A stretch of DNA of 33,784 nt from Candidatus Peregrinibacteria bacterium CG10_big_fil_rev_8_21_14_0_10_42_8 (GTDB taxonomy: Bacteria; Patescibacteriota; Gracilibacteria; Peribacterales; Peribacteraceae): NCBI GenBank assembly GCA_002772815.1, contig PFDQ01000042.1, forward strand, positions 1-33,784, in the 5' to 3' direction. Of the stretch, positions 10,034 through 18,439 are shown piece after piece. The notes under the pieces were generated by a model that was not told the DNA's origin, made no database searches, and worked only from the letters and a program-made list of their open reading frames with translations. Position 1 is the first letter of the stretch. Each line of letters opens with the position of its first letter. The position numbers were made by a program, and so were the translations under genes.

Positions 10034-10754
10034 ATACTACCTATTTGCCGGACTCTCTCTTGTGACAATAACAGGAGCACATACTGCATACATGTCTTCT
10101 CAGGAAGTATTTACCGATCTTGAAATCCCAGAGACGGAAGAATCAGTAAAACCACAGACTACAAATAATGCAGAAAATACCTCTCCTACTATTAGCGATC
10201 CGCTGCCTGTAAATGATTCTACAGAAAAGGATTCTCTACCCGCATTTTTTCGTTCTGGAAAAACACTGGATCAAAATACTATTGAAAAAGCTGCAGAAGA
10301 ACCCCTTGATGTCTTTGAACAAGAGCCAGTGCCAGCTCCTGAAGAAGATGTAGTACAAGAACCTGAAGTCATTGAAGAAGAAATTGTTGAACCTGAAATC
10401 TCTGAGCCAACAGAAGAAGTGACTCATGAGCCATTGCAAGAAGCTGCTCCTCAGCAGTTAATGCATATAAAGATGCTCAGTACATCACGATACTACATTG
10501 CTGGAATTGCAGTTATATTTGCCATTGGTATGTTCGTTCTACTCAGAAAAAAGAAGCCTTCTGCTGCTAGTTCTAGCAATGACACTATCCCTTCTCAAAC
10601 CATTCTAAAACCAGAAGAAAGCTCTCCACGATTAGAGCAAGCGCTGAAGGCAATGGAAAAAGAAGGTATTACTGCAGCAGGCGAGAGGCTCAAAGAAGTA
10701 TCAAACGATACAATAGCATTTGGGGAACCACCACGTGCTAATACCGACCAATAG
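10026..10754 (+). CDS. Uncharacterised membrane protein with acidic E/P-rich ectodomain and C-terminal TM
   Basis: MSKYYLFAGLSLVTITGAH hydrophobic N-terminus; YIAGIAVIFAIGMFVLLRKKK TM. Confidence 0.8.
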   Translation: MSKYYLFAGLSLVTITGAHTAYMSSQEVFTDLEIPETEESVKPQTTNNAENTSPTISDPLPVNDSTEKDSLPAFFRSGKTLDQNTIEKAAEEPLDVFEQEPVPAPEEDVVQEPEVIEEEIVEPEISEPTEEVTHEPLQEAAPQQLMHIKMLSTSRYYIAGIAVIFAIGMFVLLRKKKPSAASSSNDTIPSQTILKPEESSPRLEQALKAMEKEGITAAGERLKEVSNDTIAFGEPPRANTDQ

Positions 10755-10798
10755 TCAGAAATTGAAGAGGGCGCTATACTGTCGTTGCCCTTTTTTCT

Positions 10799-11629
10799 AT
10801 GTTTCAGTTTCTACTTATAGCTATCGCACTAGAACTTGCAGCTTCTCCGATGCCTGCAAGAGCTTTTACCCCTGAAGATATAGCGTTAGACATCAGCCTC
10901 GCAGATTGCGAAGCACTCAATGCCCTCACACCAGAAAAGAAGCAAACCTTCTTTTCTATGACACATTTTATGCAAATATCAGGTGCTCTTTCTTTTGTTA
11001 TTGGACCTCAATGCTCGTATCTCGGAGAAGTGCAAGCAATAGCAATTATCGATGATCCTGCTCTCACTATTGAACCAACAAAAGAAATACTCTACTTCAT
11101 CCCATCTATTCACACTCTTTTTGTTCCACACAACAAGAACAATGCTATTGCCTATGCTATGAAAATTAGTGGTGATGTAGAACCACTTGAATACTTTATG
11201 CAGAACAAGAAGAACATTGCGTCACTTGCCGAGGTTGCAAAAGACTTTGCAGCTTATGCGAAAGATATTCGCAATCCCGTCGCTGTGTCTTCCTCACAAT
11301 CATCTGCATCTACAACTGCTATTGTGCAAAACCCCGTACGAAGACCTATTACCTCAAAAGCAGCCAGCTCTTCCCTAATGATACCTGCAGCTCCAGTATT
11401 CGCTTCGTCATCTTCCCTCAATAGCTTGATAACAAACCCTGTAAACGAAAAGACAACCGAGACACCTCTCACAGAACTACCAGAAATTACTCAAGTATCA
11501 GAGCAATCAATGTTTTCTCACAGTGGATCGGTTTCTGTTTGGCAGGTTGTCATTGGCATTGGTGTCGTTGCGCTACTTATTTATATTTACTTACGAAAAC
11601 GGACACGAGATCTTATTTCGCAAGGATAA
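10799..11629 (+). CDS. Uncharacterised exported protein: signal peptide, Ser-rich region, C-terminal TM
   Basis: MFQFLLIAIALELAASPMPARA signal; SVWQVVIGIGVVALLIYIYLRKR TM anchor; TATACT box 18 nt upstream. Confidence 0.85.
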   Translation: MFQFLLIAIALELAASPMPARAFTPEDIALDISLADCEALNALTPEKKQTFFSMTHFMQISGALSFVIGPQCSYLGEVQAIAIIDDPALTIEPTKEILYFIPSIHTLFVPHNKNNAIAYAMKISGDVEPLEYFMQNKKNIASLAEVAKDFAAYAKDIRNPVAVSSSQSSASTTAIVQNPVRRPITSKAASSSLMIPAAPVFASSSSLNSLITNPVNEKTTETPLTELPEITQVSEQSMFSHSGSVSVWQVVIGIGVVALLIYIYLRKRTRDLISQG

Positions 11630-12605
11630 CTTTTCCTTCAGCAATTCGAATCATATTGTCTTTTTGTAATTTCTCTGCCAGAGACTGAAGCCACTTGAGA
11701 TGCTCTTTTTGGTCCCAATCTATACAAATACGATTGCCTACCTCTTCGAGTGTTAAACCATGTGGTTCATCTCGCAACTCCTCAACAAACTTTCCTCGAA
11801 AGATACGATTTGGGATATACAACGATCCAACCATGCGGCCAGGCTCTTTTCGTATTTTTGCAGTACGAGGTAAAGGGTCTGGTGTTCTATAGGCAGACTT
11901 CATTACTCCTGCCTGTGTCAGAGGGCAGATATCCCACTTTGGACTACGCATAGTACACACCAAAGAACCATAATCCATAAGTGCCGCATGCCACGTCGCA
12001 CATGTGCGACGTGGCATGCCAGTCTGATCCTTCATTGCAACCTGCAAAACTTCATCTGCTATTTTCAATAGATATTTATCGTCTTTCTTCCATGTTCCAT
12101 CTGCATGCTCAGGCCCAATGAACGCTCGATGATAGATTCGACGAATATTTGTGTCTAAACACGCTGTAGGGATATTAAAGGCAAAATTTCTAATAGCTGC
12201 TGCGGTGTAGTGGCCGATACCCGGAAGCTTCTGTAAATCTTCCATTCTCCGTGGAAAGAATTCATTATCCATTTTCCACTTTTCACTTTCCACTTCACGA
12301 GCAGCGTCTCGTAGCCGTAGTGCCCTACTATTATACCCCATTCCTCTCCATGCATGTATTACCTCTCCGTTTGATGCTTCTGCAAGACTTTTTACTGTAG
12401 GAAATCGTTCTAGAAAGCTTTTATAACTTGTTTTCACTCTTTCAACCTGTGTCTGTTGCAACATCACTTCTGATACCAATATCTGATACGCACGCTGTGT
12501 ATCATTTGTGATTTCAAGGTCTCTCCATGGAAGAGTTCTTTTATGATTTCTGTACCATTCATGGATAACTTTCACAAAAATATGTATTTTCTCTGATCGG
12601 TTCAT
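11613..12605 (-). CDS. mutY: A/G-specific adenine glycosylase-like (MutY/HhH-GPD), degenerate Fe-S motif
   Basis: LPWRD, SEVMLQQTQVERV, HhH motif LPGIGHYTAAAI, LDTNIRRIYHR catalytic Asp; TATACT 6 nt upstream of ATG. Confidence 0.9.
   Translation of the reverse strand: MNRSEKIHIFVKVIHEWYRNHKRTLPWRDLEITNDTQRAYQILVSEVMLQQTQVERVKTSYKSFLERFPTVKSLAEASNGEVIHAWRGMGYNSRALRLRDAAREVESEKWKMDNEFFPRRMEDLQKLPGIGHYTAAAIRNFAFNIPTACLDTNIRRIYHRAFIGPEHADGTWKKDDKYLLKIADEVLQVAMKDQTGMPRRTCATWHAALMDYGSLVCTMRSPKWDICPLTQAGVMKSAYRTPDPLPRTAKIRKEPGRMVGSLYIPNRIFRGKFVEELRDEPHGLTLEEVGNRICIDWDQKEHLKWLQSLAEKLQKDNMIRIAEGKVILAK
11986..12019. repeat. 34-bp perfect palindrome inside the mutY-like CDS
   Basis: GCATGCCACGTCGCACATGTGCGACGTGGCATGC equals its own reverse complement. 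Confidence 0.97.
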
Positions 12606-12701
12606 AGAGACAGTATACCCAACTAATAGTCAATTTGATGTATTATTTTGATTATTAAGCCAAAACCAAGACTGAAGCCTAACAAATCTTCAAGAGAATG
12701 T

Positions 12702-12730
12702 TGACTGTACATTGCTTTCTCACTAGACTT
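12702..12730 (+). promoter_or_regulatory. Sigma70-type promoter of tuf
   Basis: TTGACT-N17-TAGACT, giving a ~52-nt 5' leader before the tuf ATG. Confidence 0.7.
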
Positions 12731-12788
12731 TCGCGGCTGATAGGGTAATCTCTATCCTACATTTTGATAACTTTTCCCAAAATTAAAC

Positions 12789-13967
12789 ATGGCTGACCAG
12801 AAGTTTGACCGCAGTAAACCTCACGTTAACGTAGGTACCATTGGACACGTTGACCACGGTAAGACAACACTTACTGCTGCACTATCTATGAACTTCTCCC
12901 CAGAGGGAGGAAAAAAGGATTTCGCAGGAATCGATAACGCTCCAGAGGAACGCGAGCGAGGAATCACTATCTCAACGTCACACGTTGAGTACGAATCTGA
13001 TCTTCGTCACTACGCACACGTTGACTGTCCTGGTCACGCCGACTACGTCAAGAACATGATTACTGGTGCTGCTCAGATGGACGGTGCTATCCTCGTTGTA
13101 TCTGCTGCAGACGGACCGATGCCACAAACACGTGAGCACATCATCTTGGCTCGCCAAGTGAACGTTCCATACATTGTTGTTTTCCTTAATAAGGTAGACA
13201 TGGTGTCAGACCCAGAACTTCTCGAACTCGTAGAAGTTGAGGTTCGTGAACTTCTTTCTAAGTACGACTTCCCTGGAGATACTACTCCAATCATTAAGGG
13301 TTCTGCACTTAAGGCATCTGAAGGAGATCCAGAACAAATTGAAAAGCTTAAAGAACTCTTGCATGCTCTTGATACGCACATCCCAATGCCAGAACGTGAA
13401 ACAGACAAGCCATTCCTTATGCCTGTTGAAGATGTGTTCTCTATTAAGGGACGTGGTACTGTTGCTACTGGTCGTATCGATCAGGGTAAAGTAAACGTTA
13501 ACGATGAAGTAGAGCTTGTTGGTGGAGGTGAAACTCGTAAGGTTGTTGTTACTGGTGTTGAAATGTTCCACAAGCTTCTTGATGAAGGTCTTGCTGGAGA
13601 CAACGTTGGTCTACTCCTTCGTGGAATTGAGCGTGAAGAAATCCAGCGTGGACAGGTTTTGGCTAAGCCAGGATCTATCACTCCTCACACAAAGTTCGAC
13701 TCTGAGGTGTACGTTATGACAAAAGAAGAAGGTGGACGTCACACTCCATTCTTCAAGGGATACAAGCCACAATTCTACATCCGAACAACTGACGTTACAG
13801 GAACAGTTGAACTCGCTGAAAACGTAGAAATGGTTATGCCTGGTGATAACGTAAAATTCACCGTTACACTTGGTACTCCAATCGCTCTTGAAGAAGGTAC
13901 TCGCTTCGCTATCCGTGAAGGTGGACGTACTGTTGGAGCTGGAGTTATTACAAAGATTATTGAATAA
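12789..13967 (+). CDS. tuf: Elongation factor Tu
   Basis: [43 protein letters not shown]; full length 392 aa. Confidence 0.99.
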   Translation: MADQKFDRSKPHVNVGTIGHVDHGKTTLTAALSMNFSPEGGKKDFAGIDNAPEERERGITISTSHVEYESDLRHYAHVDCPGHADYVKNMITGAAQMDGAILVVSAADGPMPQTREHIILARQVNVPYIVVFLNKVDMVSDPELLELVEVEVRELLSKYDFPGDTTPIIKGSALKASEGDPEQIEKLKELLHALDTHIPMPERETDKPFLMPVEDVFSIKGRGTVATGRIDQGKVNVNDEVELVGGGETRKVVVTGVEMFHKLLDEGLAGDNVGLLLRGIEREEIQRGQVLAKPGSITPHTKFDSEVYVMTKEEGGRHTPFFKGYKPQFYIRTTDVTGTVELAENVEMVMPGDNVKFTVTLGTPIALEEGTRFAIREGGRTVGAGVITKIIE

Positions 13968-13978
13968 TTGCACTTATA

Positions 13979-14007
13979 GGGGGCGGCACACCGCCCCCGA
14001 CTTTTAT
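13979..14007 (+). terminator. GC-rich hairpin terminator or attenuator between tuf and rpsJ
   Basis: GGGGGCGG-CACA-CCGCCCCC followed by GACTTTTATT. Confidence 0.75.
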
Positions 14008-14036
14008 TACCCCCCTGCTCTTTCCCCTCTACCGCT

Positions 14037-14465
14037 ATGACTCCTTCTAAAGATGAATCAAAGACTGATAAGAAAGCTTCTAAAAAGTCCTCAACAAAGG
14101 ATATAGCGGAATCTGCTACACATGATAGCGGTAAAAAAACTAAAAAAGATGATCAGAAAGTTCAGTCTATTCGCATTCGTTTGAGTGCTTTTGACCATAT
14201 CGTTCTTGATGAAGCGGCTACAAAGATTGTTGATACTGCAGAACGCAGTGGTGCTGTTGTTCATGGACCAACACCACTTCCTACAAAGATTAAAAAGTTT
14301 ACTGTTCAGAGTAGTACCTTCAAACACAAGGATGCTCGAGACCAGTACGAAATGCGTACTCACCGACGTTTGATCGACCTCTCTGAGACAACGTTCAAGA
14401 CTATTGAAAGCCTACAAAGCCTCTCTCTTCCATCTGGTGTGGATATTGAGATCAAGATGGGCTAA
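14037..14465 (+). CDS. rpsJ: 30S ribosomal protein S10 with Lys-rich N-terminal extension
   Basis: IRIRLSAFDHIVLDEAATKIVDTAERSGAVVHGPTPLPTK...; ~42 extra N-terminal residues. Confidence 0.95.
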   Translation: MTPSKDESKTDKKASKKSSTKDIAESATHDSGKKTKKDDQKVQSIRIRLSAFDHIVLDEAATKIVDTAERSGAVVHGPTPLPTKIKKFTVQSSTFKHKDARDQYEMRTHRRLIDLSETTFKTIESLQSLSLPSGVDIEIKMG

Positions 14466-14491
14466 TTTTTATTCCTTACAGCACCTGACAT

Positions 14492-14677
14492 ATGGCTAAG
14501 AGACCTACACCAAAGAAACGCAGAGCAAAAAGCTCAGGCCGTGCTCAACACAGCGAATACCAAAAGAAGCAGATTCGCCGTCTCGAGAATCGTGCAAACT
14601 CTCCATACGCTGTTAAGGCTGAATCGAAGAGTAGCAAGAGTAAAACTGCTAAGACTATTACTCGTGTTAAGGCTTAG
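14492..14677 (+). CDS. Small basic ribosomal protein, probably bL32-like
   Basis: MAKRPTPKKRRAKSSGRAQHSEYQKKQIRRLENR... plus synteny with nusB-rnc; family call uncertain. Confidence 0.6.
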   Translation: MAKRPTPKKRRAKSSGRAQHSEYQKKQIRRLENRANSPYAVKAESKSSKSKTAKTITRVKA

Positions 14678-14679
14678 CT

Positions 14680-15078
14680 ATGGCTCGAAAACGCCACCTC
14701 TCTCGTATTGCAGTCATGCAAGTACTCTTTGAACGGGGTTACAGAGAGATTGACGATAAGAAATCACTTCGAAAAAATATTGAAGAACTTGGAAATGTCG
14801 ATGAGGAATTTGCCCAAACTCTTCTTGAGGGCAGCCTCTCTATGGAAGATGAATTGAAAAAAGAGATTGAATTGAAGGCTCCTGAATGGTCTTTTGATCG
14901 TATGGATCCAATCGCTCGGCCAGTGCTTATTATGGGTGCATTCGAGCTTCTGTATGCCAATGATGCCCCACCTGCAGTTGTCATGAATGAATGCATTGAA
15001 ATAGCGAAGGAATACGGAACAGATGAAACAGGAAAATTTGTAAATGGGGTATTAAACGCTCTCGCAAAAGGCCTATAA
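14680..15078 (+). CDS. nusB: Transcription antitermination factor NusB
   Basis: HLSRIAVMQVLFE, ARPVLIMGAFELLY, VVMNECIEIAKEYGTDETGKFVNGVLNAL. Confidence 0.93.
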   Translation: MARKRHLSRIAVMQVLFERGYREIDDKKSLRKNIEELGNVDEEFAQTLLEGSLSMEDELKKEIELKAPEWSFDRMDPIARPVLIMGAFELLYANDAPPAVVMNECIEIAKEYGTDETGKFVNGVLNALAKGL

Positions 15079-15120
15079 CAAGAGGTTCCATACCGTGCGT
15101 GCATCATCTACACTGTGCCT

Positions 15121-15810
15121 ATGACAGTTCAAAGTTTCGTTAATCTAGAAAAAACTATCGGGTACGTCTTTAAGAATAAAGACCTCGTTGCAACAGCACT
15201 GACACACCGCAGTGCCGTCCGAGAATCCCGTGCACGAGGGCATAATGAGCGCCTAGAATTTCTTGGAGATGCAGTGCTTGAACTCGTCGCTACAGATCAT
15301 CTTTTTCACATTGGACAGAAGACAGAAGGTGAGATGACAAACCTCCGCTCTGCTCTGGTGAATAGAGAAAACCTTGCATCAGTTGCTCAAGAGATCCAAC
15401 TTGGACAATACCTCTTTATGAGCAAGGGTGAAGAACGTAGTGGTGGTCGAGAGAAAGATTCTACCCTTGCAAACGCTGTAGAGGCTCTTATTGGGGCAAT
15501 CTACCTAGACCAAGGCTTTGATAAAGCACAGGACTTCTGTAAAGAGTTTATCCTCACACGACTAAAAGCTCTGCAAGCGGCAGGGAAACACCGAGATGAA
15601 AAAAGTGTCTTTCAGGAAAAAGCACAAGAGATTCACGGGACCACTCCTCACTATGAAGTGACGAGCGAAGAAGGACCTGATCATAATAAGATATTTACCT
15701 GTGCCGCATTTATTGGTGACGACAAGATTGCTGAAGGCACAGGTATTAGCAAGCAAAAAGCAGAAACAGCGGCGGCTGCAGCGGCCATTAAGGAGCAAGG
15801 GTGGTCTTAA
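15121..15810 (+). CDS. rnc: Ribonuclease III
   Basis: NERLEFLGDAVLELVATDHLF signature; C-terminal dsRBD; TACACT 6 nt upstream of ATG. Confidence 0.97.
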   Translation: MTVQSFVNLEKTIGYVFKNKDLVATALTHRSAVRESRARGHNERLEFLGDAVLELVATDHLFHIGQKTEGEMTNLRSALVNRENLASVAQEIQLGQYLFMSKGEERSGGREKDSTLANAVEALIGAIYLDQGFDKAQDFCKEFILTRLKALQAAGKHRDEKSVFQEKAQEIHGTTPHYEVTSEEGPDHNKIFTCAAFIGDDKIAEGTGISKQKAETAAAAAAIKEQGWS

Positions 15811-15814
15811 GTAT

Positions 15815-16064
15815 GTAACTTTTTATCTAAAAAGTTACCAAAAATCTTCGCCACTGATATGAGGCGTGGCTGGACGTTCGTCTGTCAGTTGCGTTTTTTT
15901 GAACGAAAAGAATAACAATATGTACTCTTTTATAGTGCCCGAATGCCTCCGGCACGCCGGGGGTTGAGGGTACGCACAGGTAAGACTGTAGTGTTATTGC
16001 TTTGAGTGAGTTAGCAACTGACTTGATTTTTTCGTCCCTTTTTTATCAAGCTTTCAAAAGTTAC
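15815..16064. ncRNA. Candidate structured rod-like noncoding RNA (strand undetermined)
   Basis: Nested complementary segments: GTAACTTTT/AAAAGTTAC, GTCAGTTGC/GCAACTGAC, AATAACA/TGTTATT, and apical CCTCCGG-CACG-CCGGGGG hairpin. Confidence 0.45.
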
Positions 16065-16070
16065 AAAGGA

Positions 16071-16766
16071 TTACCTTCTATTCCCAGAAAGCATCAACAT
16101 AAACCTTAGAATATAGAGGAACAGGTTGAAGATGTCTAAATACAAACTTATTGCGAGAATAAATGGGTTTGCCCCTACTTTTCCTAGGTGTGCAATTCGT
16201 TGAATGTCGTATGCAGTAAAGAGAGCAAAAACAACTATACCAATCCCAGAGATTGCCATTTCCATTTGTGTTGTCCGAAGAGATGGGACAAAAAATTGAA
16301 GAAGTCCAAACCCAATAAGGCCGATAAGTGCAAAAAATAGTGCCTTCCCCATAACTCCCATATTCCAGCTTGTTGTCTTTGCAAAGACAGCAGCAGAAGC
16401 AGCCATAAATCCAGTTGCACTCAGTGCATTAACGAGAATAGTGCCTCCATTTGCATATCCTGTGAGAACATACAAAATAAAGGGTGTGATCATGAGACCA
16501 GAAAACAATGGTAATACTCCAAATAATACATAGTTTAGAGGGCTTTTATTCACCCACAATCGAGCAGATAGTATGATTCCGAGCTGAATAATCAAGAATA
16601 ATATATGGATGCCAGATGTCATAATTAAATCAATAAAGTGCATTCCAGTATAAACTCCAAGTACTGTCAACCCCATTGCAACTGCGAACAGTCCGTATAC
16701 TTGAGCCTCTGTGCTCTGCGTTAGTGTAATTGGCCGAGAATGTGTTGTGTAAGCTGATTTTTGCAT
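16071..16766 (-). CDS. Bax inhibitor-1 / YccA family membrane protein
   Basis: Seven hydrophobic helices, FTAYDIQRI and ISLYLDIFNLFLYILRFM motifs; TATAAT 9 nt upstream of ATG. Confidence 0.9.
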   Translation of the reverse strand: MQKSAYTTHSRPITLTQSTEAQVYGLFAVAMGLTVLGVYTGMHFIDLIMTSGIHILFLIIQLGIILSARLWVNKSPLNYVLFGVLPLFSGLMITPFILYVLTGYANGGTILVNALSATGFMAASAAVFAKTTSWNMGVMGKALFFALIGLIGFGLLQFFVPSLRTTQMEMAISGIGIVVFALFTAYDIQRIAHLGKVGANPFILAISLYLDIFNLFLYILRFMLMLSGNRR

Positions 16767-16837
16767 AGTAGAGAGATTATACGTATTTGTAGAATATATA
16801 GCAAAGTAATGCAATATTTGCTATAATAAGTAGATTT

Positions 16838-17629
16838 ATGCAGTACATTTCCTTTGTCATATTGAGCTTTATCTCGAAAGCGCATGCCCAAATTGTGCCA
16901 TGCCCAATAGATACATCTACGCTTCCCTGCGATGCTGGAGGAACAGGTAATATTGTTGTTGTAGGTATCTTCCTCAATGGGGCAAAAATTGCATTTGGAA
17001 GTATTCTTTTTGCCATGCTTGTCTTTTACGGTATTAAACTCATTATGGGAGCAGATAACGACAGCACCATTACTGAGTCCTACCACTCCTATGCATATGC
17101 AGCCATTGGAACAATCCTTGCAGGAGGAGCATTTGCTTTTGCCAATACTTTCGCTGTTCAAGGTGTACTTGTCGACGCAGCGCCAACAAATAGCGTCCTT
17201 ATTGGTGTCATCGTTTCTTTTAGAGCACTTATATACTCTGCTCTTGTCTTTAATATCTTCTATCAAGGCTTCCGACTAGTATCATCTCAAGATGAAGGAC
17301 AAGCCGAAAAAGCAAAAAAGCAATTTATTTATGGTCTTGTCGGTGCTGCTATTGCCCTTCTTGCAGAACCAATTGTTTTTGGATTCTCCACAAGCGACTC
17401 TGGTGCAATAGGCGTTCAGGCTGTCGGTATCGCAAACTTCATTGGTACAATTCTTGGAACATTTACTGTCATCGCCATGTTTGTCGCTGGGCTCTATCTT
17501 GTCTTTGCAGTTAATGAACAAAATAGTGACAAGGCGAAGAAAGTGCTTATTGGAGCGCTCATTGTTCTTATTGTTGTCATTATGTCTCTTGCTCTCATTA
17601 ATATTGCGCACAATGCACCTCTTTCTTAA
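16838..17629 (+). CDS. Membrane protein with three VirB2/TrbC (pilin-like) modules
   Basis: Signal peptide MQYISFVILSFISKAHAQ; repeated hydrophobic-loop-hydrophobic modules with SSQDEGQAEKAKKQFIYGLVGAAIAL and NEQNSDKAKKVLIGALIVLIV. Confidence 0.75.
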   Translation: MQYISFVILSFISKAHAQIVPCPIDTSTLPCDAGGTGNIVVVGIFLNGAKIAFGSILFAMLVFYGIKLIMGADNDSTITESYHSYAYAAIGTILAGGAFAFANTFAVQGVLVDAAPTNSVLIGVIVSFRALIYSALVFNIFYQGFRLVSSQDEGQAEKAKKQFIYGLVGAAIALLAEPIVFGFSTSDSGAIGVQAVGIANFIGTILGTFTVIAMFVAGLYLVFAVNEQNSDKAKKVLIGALIVLIVVIMSLALINIAHNAPLS

Positions 17630-17632
17630 ACA

Positions 17633-18439
17633 ATGAACACACTTGCTATTATGACTGGCACACTTACTGCACAGCTTCTTGGAAGGAATGCTGGTGTCGC
17701 TGTTGCAGGTCCACTTGCTGCTATTAACTTTGGTACATTTGGTGGTATTGCTGAAGCGCTCGCTATTAATGCACTGCCATTTATTAATGCTATTGCTGTG
17801 CTCGTTATTGTTATTGCAGGTATTCTTGCAGTAATTGCCCAAGATGAAGGGAGAATTGCCAATGCACGAAAAGTTGTTGCTATGTCGCTTGTTGGAATCA
17901 TTCTCGTTAATGTTGCGGGCGCAATTGCTCTTGCATTCATGCAATCGTACAACTTTGACCTTGGTGCAGACCCTATCGGAGGAGCAAATAGTATCGCAAT
18001 TCAAATATTCGGTATTATTAGTTTTCTTGAAACTCCAGCTGCGGTTATTGCCATTATTACTATCATTTCATACGGTATTAAAGCTGTTGTTGATTACAAT
18101 GGAGACCAAGGAATTGCTGCTTTTAAGAAGGCTGTCATCTCTGTTCTTCTCGGAATTCTCCTTATCACCATCAAATATCTCGTTGCAGATGCAATTACTC
18201 TTGGTAATCCTTCAGGAATTATTACACCAGCAATTCGTGTACTTCTGACAGTACTTGGATTTGTTGCATTCATTGGCGTTGTTGTTATTGCCATCGCTGG
18301 AATTGTGATGATAGTCAATATTGGCGATGAAAGTCGTTATGAAAAAGCAAAGAAAGTTATCATTAGTGTCGTTGCTGGGCTCATTCTTATGGCCATTGTC
18401 TTTGGGCTGCTCAATATCGTCATTACTGGGCTCTTTTAA
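17633..18439 (+). CDS. Paralogous membrane protein with three VirB2/TrbC (pilin-like) modules
   Basis: IAQDEGRIANARKVVAMSLVGIIL, VDYNGDQGIAAFKKAVISVLLGILL, VNIGDESRYEKAKKVIISVVAGLIL. Confidence 0.75.
   Translation: MNTLAIMTGTLTAQLLGRNAGVAVAGPLAAINFGTFGGIAEALAINALPFINAIAVLVIVIAGILAVIAQDEGRIANARKVVAMSLVGIILVNVAGAIALAFMQSYNFDLGADPIGGANSIAIQIFGIISFLETPAAVIAIITIISYGIKAVVDYNGDQGIAAFKKAVISVLLGILLITIKYLVADAITLGNPSGIITPAIRVLLTVLGFVAFIGVVVIAIAGIVMIVNIGDESRYEKAKKVIISVVAGLILMAIVFGLLNIVITGLF

Noticed and set aside
13073-13973. Long antisense ORFs over tuf (13073-13408, 13206-13571, 13611-13973)
   Set aside because: Shadow ORFs of a highly conserved gene with low-complexity Ser/Thr/Asn-rich translations.
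15941-15965. GCCTCCGGC string resembling part of a c-di-GMP-I riboswitch
   Set aside because: Other conserved parts of that riboswitch are absent and the location is between convergent genes; it is simply the apical hairpin.
16721-18004. Antisense ORFs 16721-17266 and 17282-18004
   Set aside because: Cys/Asn/Ser-rich translations, overlapping convincing membrane-protein genes on the plus strand.
11613-18439. Two convergent gene pairs both overlapping by exactly 17 nt (11613-11629 and 18423-18439)
   Set aside because: Likely coincidence of compact gene packing; sequences and products are unrelated.
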